Shown in pieces: positions 15,511 to 22,378 of a DNA stretch of 33,825 bases. This DNA comes from Actinomyces sp. oral taxon 448 str. F0400. GTDB lineage: Bacteria; Actinomycetota; Actinomycetes; Actinomycetales; Actinomycetaceae. A program made the translations under genes and the position numbers. Positions within the stretch are counted from its first letter, which is position 1, and each line of letters starts with the position of its first letter. The stretch covers positions 183,942 through 217,766 of the forward strand of contig NZ_GL985606.1 in assembly GCF_000220835.1 (NCBI RefSeq), in the 5' to 3' direction. Under the pieces are notes generated by a model that worked only from the letters and a program-made list of their open reading frames with translations, was not told where the DNA came from and did no database searches.

Positions 15511-15541
15511 CGCGTGGCTCGTGCAGCGCACGAGCCACGCG
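15511..15541 (-). terminator. Perfect 14-bp hairpin directly after the isochorismatase stop
   Basis: Arms CGCGTGGCTCGTGC and GCACGAGCCACGCG are exact complements around an AGC loop. The hairpin begins one base after the stop codon at 15543-15545. It probably limits read-through into nupC or protects the upstream mRNA end. Confidence 0.7.
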
Positions 15542-15542
15542 C

Positions 15543-16277
15543 TCACCGCTGCCGGGACTCCCAGCTCTCGATGATCTCCTGGCTGGTGAGAACCCGACCG
15601 ATGCCCCTGCGGACGGTCTGGAGGGCCGAGTTGTGCGCCCACGGGTTGTCACTCGCGCACAGGTCGGATCCCATGACGACGTGGTACCCCCGGTCGAAGG
15701 CGGCACGGGCCGTGGCCTCGCAGCAGAAGTTCGTCAGGGTGCCGGCGATGATGACGGTGTCTCGCCGCAAGGCCCTCAACCGGTAGTCGAGGTCCGTCTG
15801 CCAGAACGCGTCGTAGGTGTGCTTGGTACCGATGAGGACGTCTCCGTCCTCCCAGAGCTCCGGGATGATCTCCAGTCCCTCGGCGTCCTCAGCGAGGTTG
15901 CCCTCGGCGATCGGCTTCGTCATCTTGAGGGCGTCGGTCGGAGAGGGGTCGAGGAACTGGGCCGACGTGAAGACCACGGGGATCCCGAGCGCCCTTGCCG
16001 CGGTCGCCGTGCGCGCGAGGGTCGGCACCATCCGCTCGGCCTGCGGCACCCACTGGGGACTGGTTTGCCTCACGAACCCGACCTGCATGTCGACGATGAC
16101 GAGCGCGCTGGCCTCGGCGAGCACGTCGAAGGCGTCGGACCTGGCGAGCTCGTAGTCGGCCATGGCGGCGAGCACTGAGGCGCGCTCAGAGCTCGGCCCG
16201 TCCTCGATGAGGTCCTCCGCGGAGAGGTTGTTGACCTTGAGGTACCACTCGAGCGTGGCGTCGTCCGTGTACTGCAT
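15543..16277 (-). CDS. Isochorismatase-family cysteine hydrolase (amidohydrolase type)
   Basis: A 244-residue cytosolic hydrolase of the isochorismatase superfamily, whose members use a Cys-Asp-Lys triad on amide, carbamoyl or vinyl-ether bonds. The triad is visible: Asp63 in ALVIVDMQVGFV, Lys152 in LIGTKHTYDAF, and Cys185 in AGTLTNFCCEATARAAFDRG. The N-terminal ~55 residues (MQYTDDATLEWYLKVNN) are an extra helical lead. The start at 16277 has an AAAGGAAC ribosome site. Isochorismatase-like enzymes in base catabolism include the ureidoacrylate hydrolase RutB and N-carbamoyl hydrolases. Its place between a DUF1989 gene and a nucleoside transporter suggests hydrolysis of a product of nucleobase breakdown, but the substrate is unknown. 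It lies 26 bases downstream of the DUF1989 gene, same strand. Confidence 0.9.
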   Translation of the reverse strand: MQYTDDATLEWYLKVNNLSAEDLIEDGPSSERASVLAAMADYELARSDAFDVLAEASALVIVDMQVGFVRQTSPQWVPQAERMVPTLARTATAARALGIPVVFTSAQFLDPSPTDALKMTKPIAEGNLAEDAEGLEIIPELWEDGDVLIGTKHTYDAFWQTDLDYRLRALRRDTVIIAGTLTNFCCEATARAAFDRGYHVVMGSDLCASDNPWAHNSALQTVRRGIGRVLTSQEIIESWESRQR

Positions 16278-16303
16278 CTCTGTTCCTTTCTCGTCCTGGA
16301 GTG

Positions 16304-17374
16304 CTACTGCTCGACGCGGGACACGGTGGTGACCCAGGTGAGGATGAGGTCCCGCAGCGACCGGCTCAGGTCGTCGCCGTACAGGTGCGGCTTCGCGAGT
16401 CGCCGCAGCTCCGCGGTGTCCTCATCGCTCAGCGCGATGGTGATCGACTGCTTGACGACCGGCGCGTGCGGGAAGGCGGGCACGTAGTCGGGATCGGCGC
16501 TCAACGGGGCCGGCTCGATGGTGTAGGGGTGCGGCAGGAGTCCGTACGGGTGGTCCCGCACGACGGACGCCTCGGCGGCCTCGCGGTCAGCCTCCGTGCC
16601 CTTGAGGACCTCGACGTGGAGGTCGCGCAGTTCGAAGTTGCTCGTCACCCCCATGTCGTCGCCGCAGACGTTGACCACGGCGAGGACGTCCATGAGCGCG
16701 TAGAACTCGATGTAGTCATCCGAGCCGGCGTAGTTCGGCTGGATGACCGGCTCGCCGGTCTCGTCCTGATCGACGTACATGAACAGGTTGAGCGACTCGT
16801 GGACGGCGTAGGGCGGGATGCCGAACTCGCGCTGCGCCTCGATCTGGATCTGCTGGCAGTTCGTGTGCTGGCGCTGCCCGAAGAGCCTCCAGTACAGGAG
16901 CGCAGAGCAGTATGGGACGAGGGTGTCCGTCTGACCCGTGTCGCGCAGGATCGCCAGCATCGGGCGCTCCCACGGCGCCCGGGACCACACCAGGTCCCCG
17001 TCTCGCGGGCTCTTCCCGTGGAGGCTCCGAGTCCGACCGAGGTGCATGTTCTCGTGCCAGTTGTCCAGGGCGTAGACGTTGAAGTCCGCGCACTGCCCGC
17101 CCTCGATCTGCTCGACCCGCAGGAGTGAGCCGGCACGGACCACGACTGCCTTGCCCGTCCCGGGCTTGATGGTGTGCTCCTCCAGGACGCGGCGCTCGGA
17201 CTGGGACGGCACCTCCCGACCGGGCCGGTGGTACACGGGGTGGGGGCCTGCGGGCGTCGCCTCCGCGATGGCGCGGGCGGCGAGCGCGTCCCGGGACGCC
17301 AGGTCGTGCGCCTGGACGTGCGCGTCGATGAGTGCGAGCTGCTGGTTGTTGACGGAGATGTCGAAGGTGTTCAT
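16304..17374 (-). CDS. DUF1989 (urea carboxylase-associated-like) family protein
   Basis: A 356-residue protein with a DUF1989 domain in its middle: YHRPGREVPSQSERRVLEEH, IKPGTGKAVVVRAGSLLRVE, QIEGGQCADFNVYALDNWHE, then GDLVWSRAPWERPMLAIL and HESLNLFMYVDQDETGE. DUF1989 proteins are often encoded beside urea carboxylase or aminomethyltransferase-like genes and are thought to act in nitrogen-compound metabolism; no mechanism is settled. The start at 17374 (MNTFDISVNNQQ) has GGAG 7 bases upstream; an in-frame start 36 bases earlier has no such site. The N-terminal ~55 residues lie outside the domain. The C-terminal stretch (ALSDEDTAELRRLAKPHLYG) is acidic and may form a helix. It sits in a colinear cluster with ribokinase upstream and isochorismatase downstream. 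Confidence 0.85.
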   Translation of the reverse strand: MNTFDISVNNQQLALIDAHVQAHDLASRDALAARAIAEATPAGPHPVYHRPGREVPSQSERRVLEEHTIKPGTGKAVVVRAGSLLRVEQIEGGQCADFNVYALDNWHENMHLGRTRSLHGKSPRDGDLVWSRAPWERPMLAILRDTGQTDTLVPYCSALLYWRLFGQRQHTNCQQIQIEAQREFGIPPYAVHESLNLFMYVDQDETGEPVIQPNYAGSDDYIEFYALMDVLAVVNVCGDDMGVTSNFELRDLHVEVLKGTEADREAAEASVVRDHPYGLLPHPYTIEPAPLSADPDYVPAFPHAPVVKQSITIALSDEDTAELRRLAKPHLYGDDLSRSLRDLILTWVTTVSRVEQ

Positions 17375-17460
17375 TGGTTGCTCCATTGCATGTGGTGGTT
17401 GTGTCGACATTGGCGCGGTGTGCGCTTCAGGGCCCTGGTCCGGGTCGGCGCTGGCGCCCT

Positions 17461-18369
17461 TCAGCTAAACCCGGCCTGGTTGGCCCCCAGCGTCGCGACC
17501 GCAGCTGCCCCGGCCGCGCAGCCGGACGTCACGGCGGCGACGAGACCGTCCCCGAGGGCGAGCCGGGCGGCGAGCGCTCCGGTGAAGGCGTCACCGGCCC
17601 CGGTGGTGTCGATGACGCGCTCGGGGGTCGGCGAGGGCACCGACTGGACGCCCGCCCCATCGACGACGACAGCGCCGTCGGGACCGAGCGTGATGACGAC
17701 GGCGTGGTGCGTGAGCGCGTGGAGGGCCGCGGCGCGTGCGCCGGGGTCGTCCGAGTCCGAGCCCGCACCGAGGCGACCCGCGAGCGACATCGCCTCGCCC
17801 TCGTTGAGCACGAGCGGGTCCGCGGCCAGGATGGTCCGGTCCGCGACGTCGACCACGGGCGCGAGGTTGAGGATGAAGCGCGTGTCGTGGTCGAGGCTCC
17901 ATCGTGCAGCCGCATCGACGGCTGACGGGTGGAGCTCGCCCTGGGCGAGGACCGCGTCGGCGCCCTCGAGACGCGCGAAGGCGGTTGCCAGTGCATCCGC
18001 CCCGACGTGTCGGTTGGCCCCGGCGATGACGACGATGGAGTTCTCCCCGTGACCGTCCACCGTGATGTGGGCTGTGCCCGACGGGACGCCCTCCGCCACC
18101 GCCATACGGCTCGTGTCGACGCCGGCGCGAGCCATCGCGGCGCGGGCCCGGTCCCCGGCGTCGTCGTCACCGACGGCACCGACGAAGACGGTCCGGACGG
18201 CACTCTCCCGGGCCGCCGCCAGCGCCTGGTTCGCGCCCTTGCCTCCGAGCCCCACGTGGCTGTCCACAGCGATCGTCGTCTCCCCCGGCGCCGGGTGGCG
18301 GTCGACGACCGCCACCCGGTCGAGGTTCAGCGAGCCGACCACCACCAGCATCGCTCCTGATTCTGGCAT
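17461..18369 (-). CDS. rbsK: Ribokinase-family (PfkB) sugar kinase
   Basis: Phosphorylates ribose (or a related sugar) to ribose 5-phosphate with ATP. The PfkB fold is clear: MLVVVGSLNLDRVAVVDRHP, then the substrate loop GLGGKGANQALAAAR, SGTAHITVDGHGENSIVVIA, and the C-terminal DTTGAGDAFTGALAARLA with the catalytic base Asp near residue 260. GGKGANQA and the N-D pattern near LNLD fit true ribokinases, which matches the neighbouring nucleoside hydrolase that would release ribose. The 302-residue length is normal. The start is either 18369 or 18351 (MLVVVGS); an AGGAG lies only two bases before the second, so 18369 is kept. It follows the nucleoside hydrolase by 41 bases. Confidence 0.9.
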   Translation of the reverse strand: MPESGAMLVVVGSLNLDRVAVVDRHPAPGETTIAVDSHVGLGGKGANQALAAARESAVRTVFVGAVGDDDAGDRARAAMARAGVDTSRMAVAEGVPSGTAHITVDGHGENSIVVIAGANRHVGADALATAFARLEGADAVLAQGELHPSAVDAAARWSLDHDTRFILNLAPVVDVADRTILAADPLVLNEGEAMSLAGRLGAGSDSDDPGARAAALHALTHHAVVITLGPDGAVVVDGAGVQSVPSPTPERVIDTTGAGDAFTGALAARLALGDGLVAAVTSGCAAGAAAVATLGANQAGFS

Positions 18370-18410
18370 CGTGACATCACCCGATCTCGTGATCGCTCAG
18401 CGCCGAGGCC

Positions 18411-19369
18411 TCAGCGGTACATCGCCAGCGTATCGGTGAGCAGGTCGAAGAAACCGTCGACGTCCATGTCGACCGCGACGTCGCAGTTGGGCTCGGCTCC
18501 GCGGATGATGCCCTCCTCGCCGTAGATCCCCTTGCCCTCGTGCCCGACGTAGCGGTAGTCGCAGACGGTCATGCCGCGGGTGAGGGTTCCGTTCAGCTCG
18601 ATCTGCACGTTCATCGGCTGCATAGTGAACAGCTCGGGCTTGATGAAGATCGCCGCGGCGAGCGGGTCGTGGATCGAGGCGCCCTCCAGCCCGTAAACCT
18701 TGTGGAGGGACGAGCGGTAGAACTCGACCAGGTCGGCGACAGTGCGGGCGAAGGGGGTGCCGATCGCGCGGATCCTGTCGAGCCGCTCCACGGTGGCGGA
18801 GGCCATCTGGGTCACGTTGAGCCCGAACATCTTGAGCGGAACGCCAGACCGGAACACGACGTCAGCCGCCTCGGGGTCGACGTAGATGTTGAACTCAGCG
18901 GCCGCCGTCGAGCCGCCGTAGGTCATGGACCCGCCCATGAGCGAGATGCCCTTGATCCGCTCAGTGAGGGTCGGGTCCTTGATCAGGGCCGCCGCGATGT
19001 TCGTCAACGGCCCGGTGGGGATGAGCCAGAGGTCGTCGTACTGTGGCTCGCCTCGATGATGAAGTCGACGGCGTGGAGCGGCGAGAGCGGCACCGTCGGG
19101 TCCGGGAGGTCGACGCCGTCGAGGCCGCTCTGCCCGTGGATCTCGGGCGCGTAGCGAGGGAGGTTGACGAGCGGGCGCGGGAGGCCCTTCGCGATGGGCA
19201 GGTCGGTGAGACCGGCGAGCTCGACCGCCTTACGGGCGTTGATGGTGGTCTTCTCGAGCGACTGGTTGCCGCTGACGGTCGTGAAGCCCACGACGTCGAG
19301 GTGCTTGGCCGCCAGGAAGATCGTCAGCATGTCGTCATGACCGGGGTCACCGTCGAGCAGGTAGTGCAT
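18411..19369 (-). pseudogene. Inosine-uridine-type nucleoside hydrolase, interrupted by a frameshift
   Basis: Cleaves the N-glycosidic bond of ribonucleosides to free base and ribose. The first part, from ATG 19369 with AAAGGAGC upstream, reads MHYLLDGDPGHDDMLTIFLA, the calcium-site Asp cluster of nucleoside hydrolases (normally DxDPGxDD). VVGFTTVSGNQSLEKTTINA, then IHGQSGLDGVDLP and VDFIIEASH follow. At 19041-19043 the frame breaks and continues one frame over as YDDLWLIPTGPLTNIAAALI, KGISLMGGSMTYGG, AEFNIYVDPEAADVVF and SIHDPLAAAIF, with the last calcium-site Asp. One missing base (for example an A before AGTAC) would join them into a ~318-residue enzyme of normal length. It is the first gene of the cluster and diverges from lacI. 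Confidence 0.88.
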
Positions 19370-19402
19370 GGCAAGAGCTCCTTTGTTCTCGTCGGCATTC
19401 GT

Positions 19403-19419
19403 ATGCCGTAAGACGGCAT
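19403..19419. promoter_or_regulatory. Predicted LacI operator between nucleoside hydrolase and lacI
   Basis: ATGCCGTAAGACGGCAT is a perfect inverted repeat of two 7-base arms around AAG, in the 67-base divergent interval. It lies 34 bases upstream of the nucleoside hydrolase start and 18 bases upstream of the first lacI start. Position and symmetry fit a LacI-family operator that controls the cluster and the regulator. Confidence 0.75.
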
Positions 19420-19436
19420 TACCAGGTTCATCGGTT

Positions 19437-20423
19437 ATGGTCAAGGGCGTGTCCGGAGTTCCGAGAAGACCCACAGGTGCTGATGTCGCACGTCTCGCCG
19501 GCGTGAACCAGGCATCCGTGTCCCGCGTGTTCGCGGGCAAGGCGAGCGGGCGCGTCTCCCCCGAGGTCGAGCAGCGCATCCGCCAGGCAGCGGCCCAGCT
19601 GCGGTACGAGCCTCACGTCTCCGGCCAGTTCCTGCGCTCAGGCCGTTCATCCGTCCTCGGGCTGGTCGTCACCGACTTCGAAAACCCGTTCTTCGGGGCC
19701 GTGAGCCGCGGCGCCCAGAGCGCCGCCGCCTCCCACGGGCACTCCCTGATGCTCATGGAGGCCGCCTACGAAGGGGACGCCTTCATTCCCTTCCGCGCCC
19801 TGGACGCCGGGCTGGTCAGCGGGCTCCTCCTCTACTCGATCTCGCCCCCGCCCGACACGGGCGACCGAGCGCCACGAGTCACCCTCATCGAGTCCCGCCT
19901 TCCCGGCTTCCGCTCGGCCGCCTTCAACGTGTCGGCGAGCTTCCGAGACCTGGCATCGGCGCTGGCCGTCAAGGCGCGGCGGGTCGCGTACGTCGACGCC
20001 GATCTGCAGCGGTGGGCCTTCCAGCACCGTCGGAGCGAGCTCTTCGCGGCGTTGGAGGAGAGCGCACCACGGACCGAGGTGCAGGTGATCGAGGCACCCC
20101 TGCGCATCGACGTCGCCGCTCGCACCATCGCTGGCGCCCTGGGGAGCGGTCCGGCTCCGGACGTGATCGTGTGCGCCGATGACGTGCTCACCGCTGGCGC
20201 CTACCACGCGCTGCCCGCCGTCGGCCTGCGCTCCGAGCACGACATCGACGTCTTCACCTTCGGTGGAACCGTGGTCGGTCACGCTCTGCTGCCGCAGCCC
20301 CGGGGCGTACGGGCCTCTGGCGCCTCGCTCGGCTCGGCCGCCATCGAGCTCCATCTCGATCAGAACCCCACGACCACCGAGGTTGACGTCCCGACCCAGG
20401 CGGTCCTCGACGGTCCTTGCTGA
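19437..20423 (+). CDS. LacI-family transcriptional regulator of the nucleoside cluster
   Basis: A 328-residue LacI/GalR-type regulator. The N-terminal helix-turn-helix reads PTGADVARLAGVNQASVSRV, followed by the hinge region RVSPEVEQRIRQAAAQLRYE. The periplasmic-binding-like effector domain starts SSVLGLVVTDFENPFFGAVS and includes PDVIVCADDVLTAGAYHALP and a short C-terminus. Two starts are possible: ATG 19437, or GTG 19449, which has TATGGT 7 bases upstream and would give a leaderless mRNA and a more typical N-terminus (MSGVPRRPTGADV). It is divergent from the nucleoside hydrolase with a perfect operator between them. The effector is probably a nucleoside, base or ribose, by context only. Confidence 0.93.
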   Translation: MVKGVSGVPRRPTGADVARLAGVNQASVSRVFAGKASGRVSPEVEQRIRQAAAQLRYEPHVSGQFLRSGRSSVLGLVVTDFENPFFGAVSRGAQSAAASHGHSLMLMEAAYEGDAFIPFRALDAGLVSGLLLYSISPPPDTGDRAPRVTLIESRLPGFRSAAFNVSASFRDLASALAVKARRVAYVDADLQRWAFQHRRSELFAALEESAPRTEVQVIEAPLRIDVAARTIAGALGSGPAPDVIVCADDVLTAGAYHALPAVGLRSEHDIDVFTFGGTVVGHALLPQPRGVRASGASLGSAAIELHLDQNPTTTEVDVPTQAVLDGPC

Positions 20424-20520
20424 GTTCCCGACTGAGCCGCCGACAAGTTGGCGTGCGGGGAGCCGAGCGCACGGAGCGCGTCGACCGACGCAGTTCGCGC
20501 GAAAGGGTTGCAGAGACGCG

Positions 20521-20570
20521 ACGACGGCGGGGCGTGAGCCAGGGGAACCCGGCTCCCGCCCCGCCGTCGT
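20521..20570. terminator. Very strong bidirectional hairpin after lacI
   Basis: Two 20-base arms (20521-20540 and 20551-20570) pair with a single mismatch (T against C at the fifteenth base of the left arm); the loop is AGGGGAACCC. It starts about 98 bases after the lacI stop and about 20 bases after the stop of an orphan minus-strand tail at 20590, so it can serve both. No T-run is present on either strand. Confidence 0.8.
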
Positions 20571-20589
20571 ACGTGGTCGGAGGCGCGCC

Positions 20590-20645
20590 TCAGCGGGCGG
20601 CGACGATCTCCTTCGCGACGAGCTCGCCGAGCTGGTGGCCGCCGA
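20590..20645 (-). pseudogene. Orphan 3' tail of a minus-strand gene truncated by the IS110 element
   Basis: On the minus strand the last codons before the IS end read GGHQLGELVAKEIVAAR and stop at 20590-20592. All codons end in G or C, and the strong hairpin at 20521-20570 follows, so this looks like the true end of a gene cut off by the element. The family cannot be named from 17 residues. The same bases read on the plus strand give [12 protein letters not shown], nearly identical at DNA level to the end of asd at 27003-27037, which offers a competing origin. Confidence 0.4.
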
Positions 20646-20673
20646 GATCCGGGGGGTGCCCCTATGTGGTGTG

Positions 20674-21904
20674 TCAAGCGGCTGCGGGTAGGTGTGCTGA
20701 TGGTTGTGGATCGTAGAGGGCTCCATCCCGGATCATGGCGTGCAGGGTCAGGATGCGGCGGTGGGCCAGGGCGAGGACGGCCTGGTTGTGACGCTTTGCC
20801 TGATCTCGTTTGCGCTGGTAGTAGGCCCGGCTGACGGGGTCGGAGCGCAGGGAGGCGAAGGCGGACAGGAACACGGCGCGCGTGAGCCGCTTGTTGCCGG
20901 CGTGGGTGACATGCTCGCCGCGGATCGATGAGCCCGATCTCCTGGTCACCGGTGCCAGGCCGGGGTAGGAGACCAGGTGGGCGCCGGTGCCTGGAGGTCT
21001 TGCCCAGGGTCTCGGCCAGGAAGACGGCGGCGGCCGGGACCCCGATCCCGGGCATGGAGGTCAGGACCTGGTAAAGATGGAGGTCAGGACCTGGTAAAGA
21101 GGGTGGGCCTGCACCAGGGTCTCGACCTGGGCGGCGACATCGGCCCGCAGGGAGTGCAGAGCGATGAGCTGCCTGGCCAGGTGAGGCAGCACCGTTGCGG
21201 CGGCGTCGGTGCCGGCGACCACCACGGTCTGGCGTTCCAGGGTCGAGACGATCTGGGCGGCCCAGATGGCGTGACGCCTACACCCGTGCTTCGTGAGCCT
21301 GGCGTCAATCCTTGTCTTACCCGCGCGCTTCAGCTCGGCCGGGGTGGGCTAGGCGGCGATGACCTCCAGGACGGCGTCGTGCTCCAACCACGGCCCCACC
21401 ACCGCCTCCAGGGCGGGGTGGATCTGGGTGTACAGACCCCGGATCCGGTTAGCGGTCTGGTACCTGGCGGGCCAGGTCCAGGTCGAAACCAGTCAGCATG
21501 CTCAGTGCTGCGGCGTCCTCGTCCGAGGTGCTGATGGCGCACAGGGTGTGAGGCATGGTCCTGGCAGCGCTGGCGATGACGGCGGCGTCCTTCGCGTCGG
21601 TCTTGGCGCTGCCCGGTGTCAGGTCCGCGATGCGGCGCATCGACAGTCCCGGCAGGTAGCCCACGGTGATGCCCATGTCCTGGGCCACCACCACCGCCAG
21701 GGCCCCGATGGTGGCGGGCTGATCGACCACCACCAGCACCTGCCCCTTTGCCTGTAGGCGCTGGTAGACCTCGCGCAGCCGGTCCTCGTCGTTGGGCAGG
21801 GCCTTGTCGAGGGCCTTCCGCCCGTCTCGAATCAGGGCCGTGGCCCAGTGCTCGCTCTTACCGACGTCAATGCCGATGAAGACCTCGATGTCCTCGATAT
21901 CCAT
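20674..21904 (-). pseudogene. IS110-family transposase (DEDD N-domain plus Tnp_20 C-domain), multiply broken
   Basis: The start at 21904 gives MDIEDIEVFIGIDVGKSEHW with the first catalytic Asp, then VLVVVDQPATIGALAVVVAQ and SAKTDAKDAAVIASAARTMP, the DEDD RuvC-like domain. An extra base near 21461-21464 shifts the frame before TANRIRGLYTQIHPALEAV. A TAG stop follows at 21349-21351. A perfect 23-base tandem duplication (21054-21076 and 21077-21099) interrupts the segment that should read YQVLTSMPGIGV. Another shift near 20985 precedes GAHLVSYPGLAPVTRRSGSS, IRGEHVTHAGNKRLTRAVFL and SRAYYQRKRDQAKRHNQA, the C-terminal Transposase_20 domain with its Ser. The intact enzyme would be about 400 residues. 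This copy cannot make an active recombinase. Confidence 0.9.
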
Positions 21905-22046
21905 CCCTGTGCCGCCTCTCGCTCAAGTGGGTCAGGGCCAGCCGGTGGACGACCGGCCCCGCACCCACGCCTGCGTTAGACCTCTGCCGTTGGCGGGTCG
22001 TTCCCCTTATCAGCGGTCACCAGCGCCCGGCTGCCGCGGGTGACAA
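21905..22046 (-). ncRNA. Possible bridge-RNA region of the IS110 element
   Basis: IS110-family elements of the non-IS1111 group encode a structured bridge RNA between the left end and the transposase start. The ~140 bases upstream of this transposase have no reading frame and contain a hairpin, CCGGT and ACCGG around GGACG at 21952-21966, flanked by GGGCC and GGCCCC that extend it, then a further GC-rich hairpin near 22024-22045. Loop-to-target pairing could not be worked out by eye. The location is right, but the assignment is by family only. Confidence 0.3.
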
Positions 22047-22060
22047 CACCCCCCCGGATC

Positions 22061-22376
22061 ATCTACGGACAGGGGCAAGACACCCGTGCCCACAGTAGCT
22101 GGCCCAGCCCCGGATCACCCGGGGCCACCAACAAGGTAACGGGCGCGGGGCTGACGCCCTCTCTCTCCGCCTGCCGCCCCCTCGGACACGAGGAGCCGTT
22201 TTCCGGGTGGTTCTGGCAGGGCCTCCCAGACCCGGGTGTGATAATGTCATCATCGTGATCCGAGCTCATTGGAGTTGACAGAAGGGATGCGGACCGGTGG
22301 GGCGCAGCGCGAGATCAACGAGAATTCCACGGATACCGGGCGCGAGCTCCACGACGGGAGCGTTGAGCGTTGAGCG
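22061..22376. other. Non-coding interval between IS110 and the lipoprotein gene
   Basis: This 316-base stretch has no gene that I can support. It contains small hairpins such as GGGCAAGACACCCGTGCCC near 22074-22092, an ATG-initiated 28-codon frame from 22287 that has AGAAGG directly before it but ends at 22371-22373, and a threefold heptamer repeat at its end. It may be the promoter region of the lipoprotein and hydrolase genes downstream. Confidence 0.5.
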
Positions 22377-22378
22377 TT
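22358..22378 (+). repeat. Three direct copies of the heptamer GAGCGTT at the start of the lipoprotein gene
   Basis: GAGCGTT occurs three times without a gap and is followed by GACTGAGTTGACTGATGAG. The repeat overlaps the only usable start codons (TTG at 22377 or 22386). A GGGAG ribosome-site-like sequence lies just before the repeat, about 16 bases from TTG 22377; each heptamer lost or gained would change this distance by seven bases. Confidence 0.75.

Larger units (their letters stand above)
20646..22060 (-). mobile_element. Degenerate IS110-family insertion sequence
   Basis: The element holds a broken IS110-type transposase on the minus strand and about 140 bases of upstream non-coding DNA. 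GATCCGGGGGGTG at 20646-20658 and CACCCCCCCGGATC at 22047-22060 form a near-perfect inverted match, which I take as approximate ends; part of this match could belong to the target. The length, about 1.4 kb, is normal for the family. Several frameshifts, a stop and a 23-base tandem duplication show that the copy is inactive. Confidence 0.7.

Noticed and set aside
21905-22269. Small minus-strand frames upstream of the IS110 transposase
   Set aside because: They are Arg/Pro-rich, cross the proposed end of the element and show no domain; non-coding bridge-RNA DNA is more likely.
22287-22373. 28-codon ATG frame upstream of the lipoprotein gene as a leader peptide
   Set aside because: The ribosome-like purines touch the ATG, and the peptide has no attenuation features such as repeated codons or a terminator/antiterminator pair.
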